Shown: positions 1-9,102, counted from the first letter of the stretch. The stretch: DNA of 64,000 nucleotides from Pseudomonas mucoides (GCF_015461845.1 NZ_JACOPW010000011.1:124001-188000), one strand, 5' to 3'. The notes: a model not told the origin generated them from the sequence alone. Program-made: numbers and translations.

Positions 1-1219
1 CGAGTGCAATGGGAATATCGGCATCTGCCTTGGCTATCAGCACATAAGGCGAAGCCAGGTAAGGTCGTGTGAAATGCAGCACACGCTCACGAACCGGACT
101 CGGAGTGAGCGTTGCCAAGAATTCAGAATCACTGTTGCCAACCGCCTCCACCATCGCAGAAACCGACGGCACCACCTGAATATCAAACTTCAGCCCTGTG
201 CGAAGCGATACTTTGCTCAACACATCATTGGCAATGCCGACAAACTCGCCACTTTTGTTAACAAAAGACAAAGGTGGATAGCCGCCCACTACATTGACCC
301 GAACACTCGGATGCTCATCCAGCCATCGTTGCTCGCTGCTACTGAAATTCAGACGCCGCTTGCCTGGCATGTTCTCCCCACCCGCCCCCCAGCGGTTCAT
401 GATTTCCATGCGCGCACTCACTGGAATCGCTGCGATGGCCGCATTAACGACACGAATCAGGGTTTGGTTGTCGCTGTTCATGACGAAACTGAAGTCGCGA
501 ACTTCCATGCGCGAGAAGTCCGCCAACTCGACATTATTTATAAAGTTATTATTAATCAGGTAATTGGCGCTGACCGAATCACCAAGATAAACATCCGCCT
601 GCCCAAACGCTACGGCACCAATGGCGCTCAGCATGGAGGGGTAAACTTGCAGGGTCGCTTTAGGGTAAAAAGCCCGTACGGCATCAGGGGAAATGTAGTG
701 GTACAGCATGGCAATGGTCTTGCCGTTCAGGTCAACCGGCAAATCACCGCCGTCACCCTTGCGAGTGATTAATGTAGGTTTGTCATTGGCATAAGGATGG
801 CTGAGCACCATGTTCGGAAACTGCGACTCGTATTCATTGGCCGTTCCGACAAAATCCACGTCTCCTTTTCTGACCGCGTCCACAACCTCACCGCGACTGT
901 CATAGCGGCGAATTTCAACTTTGAGCCCTAGAAGCTCGCCAATCAACTGCGCATAGTCAATCGTCACCCCTTCCATCTGATCATGATTGATCGTCATATC
1001 GAACGATGCGTAATCGGGAGTGGAGGCCCCCAAAAGCAAAATGCTCTTGGAGCGCAACCAACGCCAATCCCGCTCATCGAGCGTTACGTGATAACCACCG
1101 TTAACGTTCGATCGCCCCAACAGCCCAAGCGTTTTCGGCTCGGCCTCAACCGTGGAGCTGAAGTGGGCAGCAAGAACAAGCACGACCAGCGACAGACAGA
1201 TCTGAAGTGACTTCATCAT
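1..1219 (-). CDS. BvgS/RocS-like sensor kinase, N-terminal part (truncated by window edge)
   Basis: Translating the minus strand from the ATG at 1219 gives about 406 uninterrupted codons to the window edge. The protein starts with a signal peptide (MMKSLQICLSLVVLVLAAHF), followed by two successive periplasmic solute-binding (SBP_bac_3) modules. The first contains PDYASFDMTINHDQMEGVT and SANYLINNN; the second begins near EQRWLDEHPSVRVNVVGG. Kinase domains are not in view. The architecture and wording match the complete sensor at 12453-15674, so this is a paralogue and probably an unorthodox hybrid kinase. The start codon lies directly after the stop of the response regulator (TAA then ATG), which implies one operon and coupled translation. 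In P. aeruginosa the comparable set is RocS1/RocA1/RocR (SadSRA), which controls fimbriae and biofilm; the function here is inferred from that resemblance only. Confidence 0.85.
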   Translation of the reverse strand, partial: MMKSLQICLSLVVLVLAAHFSSTVEAEPKTLGLLGRSNVNGGYHVTLDERDWRWLRSKSILLLGASTPDYASFDMTINHDQMEGVTIDYAQLIGELLGLKVEIRRYDSRGEVVDAVRKGDVDFVGTANEYESQFPNMVLSHPYANDKPTLITRKGDGGDLPVDLNGKTIAMLYHYISPDAVRAFYPKATLQVYPSMLSAIGAVAFGQADVYLGDSVSANYLINNNFINNVELADFSRMEVRDFSFVMNSDNQTLIRVVNAAIAAIPVSARMEIMNRWGAGGENMPGKRRLNFSSSEQRWLDEHPSVRVNVVGGYPPLSFVNKSGEFVGIANDVLSKVSLRTGLKFDIQVVPSVSAMVEAVGNSDSEFLATLTPSPVRERVLHFTRPYLASPYVLIAKADADIPIAL

Positions 1220-1846
1220 TTAAAGCAGATCATTGCGTTTGGCGAAATCGGCCAGATAAACAACCGAGGTCACATTGAGCTTCTCAATCAGCCTTGCCTT
1301 GTAGGTACTAACGGTCTTGTTACTCAAGAGCATGAGGTCACCAATTTCCTTATTACTGAGCCCGTTCGCCAGTTGTTTGAGAATCGCCAGTTCTCTATTC
1401 GAGAGCGAACGAATCAGCTCGTCATCCGTGGCGCTTCCATCGCTTCGGCGAACAGATTGAGCCTGTATGTCTGGAAAGTAGCTATAACCCGACATGATGA
1501 CCTTGACGCCCCTGGCCAGTTCATCAAGACCATCGGTTTTGGAGATATACCCGGCCGCACCTGCACTCATGCACCTCATGGAATAAAATTTTGCAGGCAA
1601 AGAGGTCAATACCAGGATCTTGGTCGGGATATCCAAAGCCCGAATACGCCGAATAGCTTCCAGACCGTCAAGCTTCGGAATAGTGATATCCAGTACAAGC
1701 ATGTCAGGTCTATGTGCAATGACCAGTTGAACGGCATCGGCACCATTATCGGTTTCCGCTACGATTTCAAAATTTTCATTCGCCAACAGCATTTTGACCG
1801 ACGAACGTATGAACGGATGATCATCTACAACGATTGCATTTAACAT
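1220..1846 (-). CDS. NarL/LuxR-family response regulator (RocA/BvgA-like)
   Basis: This 208-residue transcription regulator has an N-terminal receiver domain: acidic pair D8-D9, phospho-acceptor D53 in LVLDITIP, switch Thr/Ser in VLTSLP, Lys in YISKTD. Its C-terminal LuxR-type helix-turn-helix contains LSNRELAILKQLANGLSNKEIG and NKTVSTYKARLIEKL. It lies between a REC-EAL gene 46 bp upstream and the sensor that starts at the very next base after its stop, so it is very probably the cognate regulator of that sensor. The tail VSTYKxRLIEKL is shared with the regulator at 15687-16307, so the two are paralogues. Target genes cannot be read from the sequence. Confidence 0.92.
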   Translation of the reverse strand: MLNAIVVDDHPFIRSSVKMLLANENFEIVAETDNGADAVQLVIAHRPDMLVLDITIPKLDGLEAIRRIRALDIPTKILVLTSLPAKFYSMRCMSAGAAGYISKTDGLDELARGVKVIMSGYSYFPDIQAQSVRRSDGSATDDELIRSLSNRELAILKQLANGLSNKEIGDLMLLSNKTVSTYKARLIEKLNVTSVVYLADFAKRNDLL

Positions 1847-1892
1847 TTGAGTTCCTTGTTACTCCCAAGATAACCACGGTGCTGGAGGCCAT

Positions 1893-3077
1893 TTACGGGT
1901 TCCTTTCGCGCAGCCAGTGCCGAAGCCCTTCCGCACACATTGGACGTCCCAGAAAAAAACCTTGCCCTTCTTCACAGCCCATTTGCAATAACGAATCCCG
2001 AACCCATTCGCTGCCGATGCCTTCGATAACGAGGCTCATGTTTAACGACTGGGCCAGCGCCAGCGTGCTGATGACCATGGTTTTACTGATGGGATGATGG
2101 AGTGTATTTACAAATTTCTTATCAAGTTTTATCTGGCTGAAAGGGAGACGACAGAGCAGTTGCAGTGAGGAAAACCCCAAACCAAAATCATCAATGGCCA
2201 GACCACAACCCAGCATACGCAAGCGCAAAAGGTTGTCTCGCACCTTCGGCTCGAGATCAAGCAAACCGCTTTCCGCCACCTCGAAAATCAATAACGAGCC
2301 TGGGAGTTCATAACGCTTCAGGGCGCCCTGTATGTAATCAGCGAAATCGTCCGAAGCCATTTGAGAGGCATGCAAGTTGAACGCAATCTCGATATTGGTG
2401 TTTTGTCTGCGCATGTCCCTTAAAAAGGTCAGGCCCTGCACCAGAACCTGCTCGAACATTTGGTGAATCAGATTGTTCGCCAGCACCTCGGTCAGAAAGT
2501 CACGAGGCAATAACAAACCCCGCGTCGGGTGATTCCAACGGACCAGCGCTTCCACGCCTGTCAAGGAGCCTTCGCGCAAAGCGAGTTTGGGCTGAAACCA
2601 GGCCTGAAACTCACCTTGCGCCAATCCCCTGCGGATATCGTTGGCGCACGTTGCCTGTTTCAATATCTCGGGTTGCACCTTGGACTCCCCCCTGCGTTGC
2701 CGGTACTGCTGAATCATCCGATGCAAGGGTCTCATCCGCATGGGCTGACTCATTACGCCGAGCAACTCCAGGCCAACTAAAAGAGCGGTTCTCTCCAGTG
2801 CACGACTCACCGCTGGCTCCAGGGTACTGCACAGCGCTACGGCCCTGACCAATCCTGCCCTCGCTGCCTGTTGAAGAAACTCCAGATGATCAAGGTCTCT
2901 GCCAACCAGGTCACACAATACGATGTCAACGCCACCTGAGACCTGTAACTCTCGCAATGCCTGCCGGGTATCTGAGGCTTGAAGAATATCTGTTACGCCC
3001 AATCGCCGGAGCATCATTACGTGAATACTGCGCGTAAACGCGTAGTCATCCAGCACCAAAACCCTCGGGTAATCCAT
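1893..3077 (-). CDS. Response regulator with EAL (c-di-GMP phosphodiesterase) output, RocR-like
   Basis: This 394-residue protein has a receiver domain (about 1-120) joined to an EAL domain (about 150-390). In the receiver, D10-D11 and the acceptor D56 are present. The conserved Lys before the cis-Pro is Gln (Q111 in MSQPM), so phosphorylation switching may be altered. In the EAL domain the key residues are E176 (EAL), N234, E266, D296-D297 and K317. The loop that normally reads EGVE(T) reads EGIGSE, so its second Glu is Gly. Family knowledge says EAL domains hydrolyse c-di-GMP to pGpG. Placement ahead of a NarL-type regulator and a BvgS-like sensor matches RocR/SadA, which antagonises RocA in P. 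aeruginosa. Activity here is probable but not assured. Confidence 0.88.
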   Translation of the reverse strand: MDYPRVLVLDDYAFTRSIHVMMLRRLGVTDILQASDTRQALRELQVSGGVDIVLCDLVGRDLDHLEFLQQAARAGLVRAVALCSTLEPAVSRALERTALLVGLELLGVMSQPMRMRPLHRMIQQYRQRRGESKVQPEILKQATCANDIRRGLAQGEFQAWFQPKLALREGSLTGVEALVRWNHPTRGLLLPRDFLTEVLANNLIHQMFEQVLVQGLTFLRDMRRQNTNIEIAFNLHASQMASDDFADYIQGALKRYELPGSLLIFEVAESGLLDLEPKVRDNLLRLRMLGCGLAIDDFGLGFSSLQLLCRLPFSQIKLDKKFVNTLHHPISKTMVISTLALAQSLNMSLVIEGIGSEWVRDSLLQMGCEEGQGFFLGRPMCAEGLRHWLRERNP

Positions 3078-3580
3078 TTTGGGTCAATCGCTCTTCTACC
3101 TTTATGAAGCGCTGAATACTGGGTAAAAAGCAGAACACTCGCCGTAGGAAATAGCCCCCTAGCTTGTAGGGAATTTCCTAGAGACCCACCAACAGCCCAA
3201 CTGCGATTCGTCCGCTTCGTACGTGCAAGCAGACTCGCAGCAAGAACGCCAAGGAGGCGCCGTTGGGAAAAAACCCCCAGGCCAGTCGTGGCAGTCATTG
3301 GAAATCCTTTGGTTTTACCGAACGCATCCTTATGCGCTCGCTAAAAGGTTAACGGCCGCAGAGTCAGAACATAAATAGAATGACGACAAGAGAGCGATAG
3401 AAAAAAACATCTGGTCGAATCAACGCCACCAGATGCCGACTAAGCCGGATCACAACGTGGCTCCCCCTCTTTTCAACCAAACAACCACCTGACGACCGGC
3501 AAAAAAAATCAATTGCCACTAAATATTACATACGTCATATTATCTACGTAATAAACACCCGTTTCCTACAGGTAACCCCC
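3078..3580. other. Intergenic region between the rocR-like gene and the efflux operon
   Basis: About 500 bp without a convincing gene. The left part must hold the promoter of the rocR-like operon (minus strand). The right part, from about 3500, is AT-rich and holds the promoter of the efflux pair. An imperfect palindrome at 3525-3552 (ATTAC and GTAAT outside, TACGT-N10-ACGTA inside) ends about 30 bp before the emrA-like start and could be an operator. No regulator gene is adjacent. A 93-codon open frame on the minus strand at 3017-3298 looks fortuitous. Confidence 0.5.
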
Positions 3581-4702
3581 ATGACCAGCATGCCCAGCCT
3601 TGAAACCGACCAAGCTGTCCCGGTGAGCACGCCCAAGCCTCCCCTGCTCAAACGGTTGATTCTGCTGACAGCGGTTGTCGCTGCCCTGGTTGCGGGCGGG
3701 CTGTATGCCTCGCACTGGTGGACAACCGGTCGTTTCATCGAAGAAACCGACGATGCCTACATCGGCGGCGACGTCACGGTGATCGGCCCGAAAGTCGCCG
3801 GGTACATCGAAGAAGTGCTGGTGACCGACAACCAGGCAGTCAAGGCCGGCGATGTCCTGATTCGTCTCGACTCCCGCGATTACCGCGCCAACCTGGCCAA
3901 GGCCGAAGGTGCAGTGGCTGCTGAAGAGGCGCTGCTGGCGAATCTCGACGCTACCGAACAACTGCAGTACGCCGTGATCGGCCAGGCCCGTGCCGGGATC
4001 GATGCTGCGGGCGCGGAAACCTCCCGCTCCCGGGATGACAATGCCCGCTACAAAAAACTGGTGAGCACCAACGCGGTCTCGGTGGAAAGCGCTCAGCGCG
4101 CTGATGCTACGTTCAAAACCGCTCAGGCGATCAGCTCGCGGGCCCAGGCCGAATTGTTGGCCGCGCAACGTCAGTTGAACGTGATCGCCACCCAGAAACA
4201 GCAAGCCCGCGCCGCGTTGATGCAGGCCCGCGCCGAACGGGATCTGGCGCAATTGAATGTCGGTTACACCGAACTCAAGGCGCCGGTGGATGGCGTGATC
4301 GGCAATCGCCGGGCGCGGGTCGGCGCGTATGCGCAGGCCGGTTCGCAGTTGCTGTCGGTGGTGCCGTCCAGTGGTTTGTGGGTCGATGCCAACTTCAAGG
4401 AAGATCAACTGGCGCGGATGATTCCGGGCCAACGCGTGGTCATCCATGCGGACGTGCTGTCAGGGCAGGAATTCCACGGTCATCTGGGCAGTCTTGCGCC
4501 GGCCAGCGGCTCGCAGTTCAGCGTGTTGCCACCGGAAAACGCCACGGGCAACTTCACCAAGATCGTCCAGCGGGTGCCGGTACGCGTCATCCTCGATCCG
4601 GCTGACGGAGTGCTCGGTCACTTGCGTCCGGGCCTGTCGGTGACGGCTGAAGTCGACACCCGCAAAAGCGCTGACATCCCAGCCGTGGCCAGCGCACCAT
4701 GA
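3581..4702 (+). CDS. EmrA/HlyD-family membrane fusion protein of an efflux pump
   Basis: This 373-residue periplasmic adaptor has one N-terminal transmembrane helix (about residues 24-42, LKRLILLTAVVAALVAGGLY). A lipoyl/biotinyl-like half follows (DDAYIGGDVTVIGPKVAGYI, the classic EmrA/FusE signature). A long Ala/Gln/Arg-rich alpha-hairpin comes next, and a beta-barrel (GYTELKAPVDGVIGNRRA) completes the fold. It would link the inner-membrane transporter encoded next to an outer-membrane channel, but no channel gene is present here, so TolC-like proteins encoded elsewhere would have to serve. Its stop overlaps the start of the MFS gene by 4 bp (ATGA), a sign of translational coupling. Substrates are probably hydrophobic toxicants; this is a family-level inference. 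Confidence 0.92.
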   Translation: MTSMPSLETDQAVPVSTPKPPLLKRLILLTAVVAALVAGGLYASHWWTTGRFIEETDDAYIGGDVTVIGPKVAGYIEEVLVTDNQAVKAGDVLIRLDSRDYRANLAKAEGAVAAEEALLANLDATEQLQYAVIGQARAGIDAAGAETSRSRDDNARYKKLVSTNAVSVESAQRADATFKTAQAISSRAQAELLAAQRQLNVIATQKQQARAALMQARAERDLAQLNVGYTELKAPVDGVIGNRRARVGAYAQAGSQLLSVVPSSGLWVDANFKEDQLARMIPGQRVVIHADVLSGQEFHGHLGSLAPASGSQFSVLPPENATGNFTKIVQRVPVRVILDPADGVLGHLRPGLSVTAEVDTRKSADIPAVASAP

Positions 4703-6291
4703 GCCGCGCCCTCGCCGCCCCTGCGCAGCCGTTCAACCCCGCCAACATGGCGACGGCGACCAAGGTGTTCGCCTTCGCCAGCATGTGCATCGGCATGTTC
4801 ATTGCGCTGCTGGATATCCAGATCGTTTCGGCCTCGTTGCGTGACATCGGCGGCGGCCTCTCCGCCGGCACCGATGAAACGGCGTGGGTGCAGACCAGCT
4901 ACCTGATTGCCGAAATCATCGTGATTCCACTGTCGGGCTGGCTGTCGCGGGTATTTTCGACTCGTTGGTTGTTCTGCGCATCAGCGGTCGGCTTTACCTT
5001 GGCCAGCCTGCTCTGCGGCGCGGCCTGGAACATCCAGAGCATGATCGCCTTCCGCGCGCTGCAAGGCTTTCTCGGCGGTTCGATGATTCCGCTGGTGTTC
5101 ACCACGGCGTTCTTTTTCTTCACCGGCAAACAACGGGTGATTGCCGCCGCAACCATCGGCGCGGTGGCCTCGCTGGCACCGACATTAGGGCCGGTAATCG
5201 GCGGCTGGATCACCGACATTTCGTCCTGGCACTGGCTGTTCTACATCAACCTGGTGCCGGGTATTTTCGTTGCCGTGGCCGTGCCAATGCTGGTGAAAAT
5301 CGACCAGCCGGAACTGTCGCTGCTCAAGGGCGCCGACTACCTGAGCATGGTGTTCATGGCGCTGTTTCTCGGCTGCCTGGAATACACCCTCGAAGAAGGC
5401 CCACGCTGGAACTGGTTCAGCGACAGCACCATGCTCACCACTGCCTGGATCAGCGGCCTCGCCGGCCTGGCCTTTATCGGCCGGACCTTGCACGTCGCCA
5501 ATCCGATTGTCGATCTGCGCGCCCTGAAAGACCGCAACTTCGCCCTCGGCTGTTTCTTCTCGTTCGTCACCGGGATCGGCCTGTTCGCCACCATTTACCT
5601 GACGCCGCTGTTTCTCGGCCGGGTGCGGGGCTACAGCGCGCTGGACATTGGACTGGCGGTTTTCTCCACCGGGGTGTTCCAGATCATGGCGATTCCGCTG
5701 TATGCCTTTCTGGCCAACCGCGTGGATCTGCGCTGGATCATGATGACCGGACTCGGCCTGTTCGCCTTGTCGATGTGGGATTTCAGCCCGATCACCCATG
5801 ACTGGGGGGCCAGGGAGCTGATGCTGCCGCAAGCGTTGCGCGGGATTGCCCAGCAATTGGCGGTGCCACCGGCCGTGACGTTGACCTTGGGTGGTCTGGC
5901 GCCGGCGCGGCTCAAACATGCTTCGGGGTTGTTTAATCTGATGCGCAACCTGGGCGGCGCCATCGGCATCGCCGCCTGTGCGACCATCCTCAACGACCGC
6001 ACCAACCTGCATTTCACCCGGTTGGCGGAACACCTGAACAGCACCAACGAAGCACTGAACCAGTGGCTGTCGCAGGTCGGCAACAACTTCGCCACCCTCG
6101 GCCAGAGCGGTGACACGAGCGTCACTGCCAGCCTGCATCAGCTATGGCTATTGACCTACCGCGAAGCCCAGACACAAACCTATGGCGACGCGTTTTTGAT
6201 GATCATGGTCTGCTTCATCATCGCCACGGCGATGGTGCCCTTGATGCGCAAGGTGCAACCACCGGCCGCGCCGTCAGCAGACGCACATTGA
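4699..6291 (+). CDS. EmrB/QacA-family (DHA2, 14-TM) MFS drug transporter
   Basis: This 530-residue polytopic protein starts within the end of the EmrA-like gene. Motif-like segments include the N-terminal LLDIQIVSASLRDIGGGL region with its acidic residue in the first helix, RALQGFLGGSMIPL, and the drug-antiporter motif C segment PTLGPVIGGWITD. Around 14 hydrophobic segments fit the DHA2 family, in which proton import drives drug export. It forms a tripartite pump with the upstream adaptor and an outer-membrane factor supplied from elsewhere. Its stop codon abuts the stop of the convergent AhpD-like gene with no spacer. Substrate unknown. Confidence 0.93.
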   Translation: MSRALAAPAQPFNPANMATATKVFAFASMCIGMFIALLDIQIVSASLRDIGGGLSAGTDETAWVQTSYLIAEIIVIPLSGWLSRVFSTRWLFCASAVGFTLASLLCGAAWNIQSMIAFRALQGFLGGSMIPLVFTTAFFFFTGKQRVIAAATIGAVASLAPTLGPVIGGWITDISSWHWLFYINLVPGIFVAVAVPMLVKIDQPELSLLKGADYLSMVFMALFLGCLEYTLEEGPRWNWFSDSTMLTTAWISGLAGLAFIGRTLHVANPIVDLRALKDRNFALGCFFSFVTGIGLFATIYLTPLFLGRVRGYSALDIGLAVFSTGVFQIMAIPLYAFLANRVDLRWIMMTGLGLFALSMWDFSPITHDWGARELMLPQALRGIAQQLAVPPAVTLTLGGLAPARLKHASGLFNLMRNLGGAIGIAACATILNDRTNLHFTRLAEHLNSTNEALNQWLSQVGNNFATLGQSGDTSVTASLHQLWLLTYREAQTQTYGDAFLMIMVCFIIATAMVPLMRKVQPPAAPSADAH

Positions 6292-6732
6292 TCAGGCTTG
6301 AGGCATTTTGCGGAAACCAATCGCCAGACGGTTCCAGGCGTTGATGGTGGTAATGGCCACGGTCAGGTCGACCATTTCTTTCGGGCTGAACTCGGCGGTG
6401 GCCAGCTCGTAGTCTTCATCCGGCGCGTGGGTCTGGCTCACCAGCGTCAGGGACTCGGTCCAGGCCAGTGCCGCACGTTCACGCGGGGTAAAGAACGGCG
6501 TTTCGCGCCAGGCCGACAACGTAGCCAGACGGCGCTCGTCCTCACCGCCCTTGCGGGCATCGGCGCTGTGCATGTCGAGGCAGAACGCGCAGCCGTTGAT
6601 TTGCGAAGTGCGCAGCTTGACCAGTTCGATCAGGTTTTTTTCCAGCGGCAGCTTCGACACCGCGGTTTCCAGGGCGATCATGGCTTTGAGCGCATCAGGG
6701 GAAGCGGTGTAGAAATCGATACGAGGTTTCAT
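6292..6732 (-). CDS. Carboxymuconolactone decarboxylase / AhpD-like protein
   Basis: This protein has 146 residues from the ATG at 6732, chosen because GGAG precedes it at good spacing; an ATG-less extension to 6750 is less likely. It carries the AhpD redox motif C48-A-F-C51 with H55 (CAFCLDMH) and the downstream signature of alkylhydroperoxidase-D-like proteins (AALAWTESLTLV, NAWNRLAIGF). Such proteins are small all-helical oligomers that reduce peroxides through the CxxC pair or act as antioxidant partners. It is convergent with the efflux operon. A specific substrate cannot be assigned. Confidence 0.9.
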   Translation of the reverse strand: MKPRIDFYTASPDALKAMIALETAVSKLPLEKNLIELVKLRTSQINGCAFCLDMHSADARKGGEDERRLATLSAWRETPFFTPRERAALAWTESLTLVSQTHAPDEDYELATAEFSPKEMVDLTVAITTINAWNRLAIGFRKMPQA

Positions 6733-6837
6733 GGTGGACTCCGGTAGCAAGTGGGGATGGAGCTAAGTTAATCCCGCCCGCCCTTCGGACAAATAGCCAA
6801 TATTCCAGAAGTCGAGGAGGCCACTCCCCCCAAACCG

Positions 6838-8286
6838 CTAAGCCCTATTACGCAACCACTGCAAAAACCCCTTACGCTCCACCACCTTCGGCACTTCCTG
6901 GGTCAACGTCTGCGCCTTGTTCAAGCGGAAATCCAGCAGCGCCTTCATCGACTCGCCAATGTCATGCCGCGCATCCAGGCACGGTTTGAGATAGTCCTTC
7001 TCAATCCGGTACAGGCTGCAAGCGGTCTTGGCGATGAAGTCGGCCGGCATCGCCGTATCCTGCAAGATCCCGCCCTCGCCAATCACCTCGCCCGGTCCCA
7101 TGCGTCCCGACTCGAACTTGACCCCGGCACGGCTCAACTCCACCGAGACCACTCCGGATTCGATGATGAACAAATGATCGCTGACCTCTCCCGCCGGCAG
7201 GATCATGTCCCCGGCACGGAAGGTTTGCAGGGTCATGTGCTGGCTGAAGGTCTCTTTCTCATCCTGACGCAGGGTCGAGAAAATCGCCGAGCTTTCCAGC
7301 AAGGCCCGTGGCCGTGACAAACCGGCAGGCACATTCGACTCGATGGTCGACAACAGGCTGACACCCGCGGCCTGCAAATGACGATATGACAGATCGAACA
7401 GCAGATTGCGCACCATGCGTTTCTGATCCATCGAGACCACGAAACCACTGATTTCATATTCCACACCTGCGGCACTGGAGCCCTTGAGGGCGACGCACGG
7501 TGCCGGTTTTTGCAACAAATGGCGGCAACCCTGCATGGCCCGTTCCAGTGCGTCGATGACTGTTTGCGGGCGTGTATGCGGGCTCAGTTGCAGGCTGATC
7601 GACACGCCAAAAATGTCGCTCGGCCGACTGAAGTTGATGATCTTGGCCTTGGCCGCCAGGGAGTTGGGGATCACCGCCATGCTGCCTTGGGCGGTTTGCA
7701 TGCGCGTGGCGCGCCAGTCGATGTCGGTGACCCGGCCTTCGGTGCCATCGATGGAAATCCAGTCATCCAGTTGATAGGGTTTGGTGGTGTTGAGGACGAT
7801 CCCGGAAAACACATCGCTGAGGGTGCTTTGCAAGGCCAGGCCGACGATGATCGCCAAGGCGCCGGAGGTGGCCAGCACGCCTTTGACGGGCAGGTCCAGC
7901 ACGTACGCCAGCGCCGCAATGATCGCGATCAGGAAGATCACCGCACCGAGCAGATCCTGGAGCAACCGCCCCGTGTGCCCGACCCGCTGCATCATCACCG
8001 CGCCGATCAGCACCGTCAGGGTCCGAGCGCCGAACAGCCACCAGCCAATCTGCAAACCGGTGGCCGCCAGGTGCAATGGCACGTTGTCAGGCCAAGGGGC
8101 GACCTCCAGCGGGTTCAAGCCTTCGTTGAACAGCAGGACGCTGAACAACGAGAAAATCACCAGCCTGACCAGCAACTTCCAGTTACTGCCGGTGGCGCTG
8201 GCGCTGATCAACCGCCACAGCCCAAGATCAACCACGATCAGGACCATGGCGCAGACCAATGGATGATTGGTGAAAAAAGACAGCAT
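6838..8286 (-). CDS. MscS-family channel with C-terminal cyclic-nucleotide-binding domain
   Basis: This 482-residue membrane protein has four to five hydrophobic helices in the first ~150 residues. An MscS pore/beta domain follows (SGALAIIVGLALQSTLSDVFSG; PYQLDDWISIDGTEGRVTDI; VIPNSLAAKAKIINFS). A cyclic-nucleotide-binding/Crp-like cassette occupies about residues 335-460 (FRAGDMILPAGEVSDHLFIIESG; MGPGEVIGEGGIL). MscS channels open under membrane tension to release solutes; the C-terminal cassette suggests gating or tuning by a nucleotide. The usual Arg-Thr/Ser of a cAMP phosphate-binding cassette is not obvious, so the ligand is uncertain. It appears monocistronic, with a REPIN just upstream. 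Confidence 0.9.
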   Translation of the reverse strand: MLSFFTNHPLVCAMVLIVVDLGLWRLISASATGSNWKLLVRLVIFSLFSVLLFNEGLNPLEVAPWPDNVPLHLAATGLQIGWWLFGARTLTVLIGAVMMQRVGHTGRLLQDLLGAVIFLIAIIAALAYVLDLPVKGVLATSGALAIIVGLALQSTLSDVFSGIVLNTTKPYQLDDWISIDGTEGRVTDIDWRATRMQTAQGSMAVIPNSLAAKAKIINFSRPSDIFGVSISLQLSPHTRPQTVIDALERAMQGCRHLLQKPAPCVALKGSSAAGVEYEISGFVVSMDQKRMVRNLLFDLSYRHLQAAGVSLLSTIESNVPAGLSRPRALLESSAIFSTLRQDEKETFSQHMTLQTFRAGDMILPAGEVSDHLFIIESGVVSVELSRAGVKFESGRMGPGEVIGEGGILQDTAMPADFIAKTACSLYRIEKDYLKPCLDARHDIGESMKALLDFRLNKAQTLTQEVPKVVERKGFLQWLRNRA

Positions 8287-8365
8287 CGAACGACTCCAAC
8301 GAAGGCCAATGGCGCGAAGATCTCACACATTGGGCACAGTGTAGGAGGGTTTCATGCAAAACAAA

Positions 8366-8454
8366 TGTGGGAGCGAACCTGCTCGCGATGGCGGTGTGAC
8401 AGCCACTGCACACGTGTCTGTTATACCGCTTTCGCGAGCAGGCTCGCTCCCACC
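8366..8454. repeat. REPIN (two inverted REP elements)
   Basis: Two REP units in head-to-head orientation: TGTGGGAGCGAACCTGCTCG on the left and its near-complement GCGAGCAGGCTCGCTCCCA on the right, separated by about 45 bp. This is the typical Pseudomonas mobile REP doublet. It lies between the ycaC gene and the MscS gene, where it could also limit read-through. Confidence 0.9.
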
Positions 8455-8475
8455 GGGGGTTTAGGTTGTCAGCCG

Positions 8476-9102
8476 TTATTTGCTGTTGGTCAATGTGTTG
8501 AAGCTGGTCATCAGGTTGCGATAGTCCGGAATATGGTTGGAGAACAAGGTGCCCAACCCTTCCACGTCGTTACGCCAGTCGCGATGCAGTTCACAGGCCA
8601 GGCCGAACCAGGTCATCAACTGCGCGCCGGAGGCCGACATGCGATCCCAGGCCGATTGTCGGGTCAGCTCGTTGAAGGTGCCGGAAGCGTCAGTCACCAC
8701 GAACACCTCAAAGCCTTCGGCCAGCGCCGAGAGTGCCGGGAACGCCACACAGACTTCCGTCACGACGCCAGCGATGATCAGCTGTTTCTTGCCGGTCGCC
8801 TTGATCGCCTTGACGAAGTCTTCGTTGTCCCAGGCGTTGATCTGTCCAGGACGGGCGATGTAAGGCGCATCCGGAAACAGCGCTTTGAGCTCAGGCACCA
8901 GCGGGCCATTGGGACCGTTTTCGAAACTGGTGGTGAGGATGGTCGGCAACTTGAAGTACTTGGCCAGGTCGGCCAGGGCCAGCACATTGTTCTTGAAACG
9001 GTCCGGTTCGATGTCGCGCACCAGAGACAGCAGTCCCGCCTGGTGATCAACCATCAAAACCGCAGCGTTGTCCTTGTCGAGACGTTTATAAGAAGTCGTC
9101 AT
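8476..9102 (-). CDS. ycaC: YcaC-type cysteine hydrolase (isochorismatase superfamily)
   Basis: This 208-residue cytoplasmic protein closely follows E. coli YcaC in length and wording. The triad positions known for YcaC are visible: D19 (LMVDHQAG), R84 (YIARPGQINAWDN) and C118 (GVVTEVCVAF). The C-terminal part SNHIPDYRNLMTSFNTLT is typical of the family. YcaC forms large rings, and its substrate is still unsettled. The gene is followed upstream (56 bp) by the remnant of a second isochorismatase-like gene in the same direction, and then by a pirin gene, so the three may once have formed one operon. Confidence 0.92.
   Translation of the reverse strand: MTTSYKRLDKDNAAVLMVDHQAGLLSLVRDIEPDRFKNNVLALADLAKYFKLPTILTTSFENGPNGPLVPELKALFPDAPYIARPGQINAWDNEDFVKAIKATGKKQLIIAGVVTEVCVAFPALSALAEGFEVFVVTDASGTFNELTRQSAWDRMSASGAQLMTWFGLACELHRDWRNDVEGLGTLFSNHIPDYRNLMTSFNTLTNSK

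Noticed and set aside
3017..3298. A 93-codon minus-strand frame overlapping the start of the REC-EAL gene
   Set aside because: It overlaps a well-supported gene in another frame, has no domain or good ribosome-binding site, and looks fortuitous.
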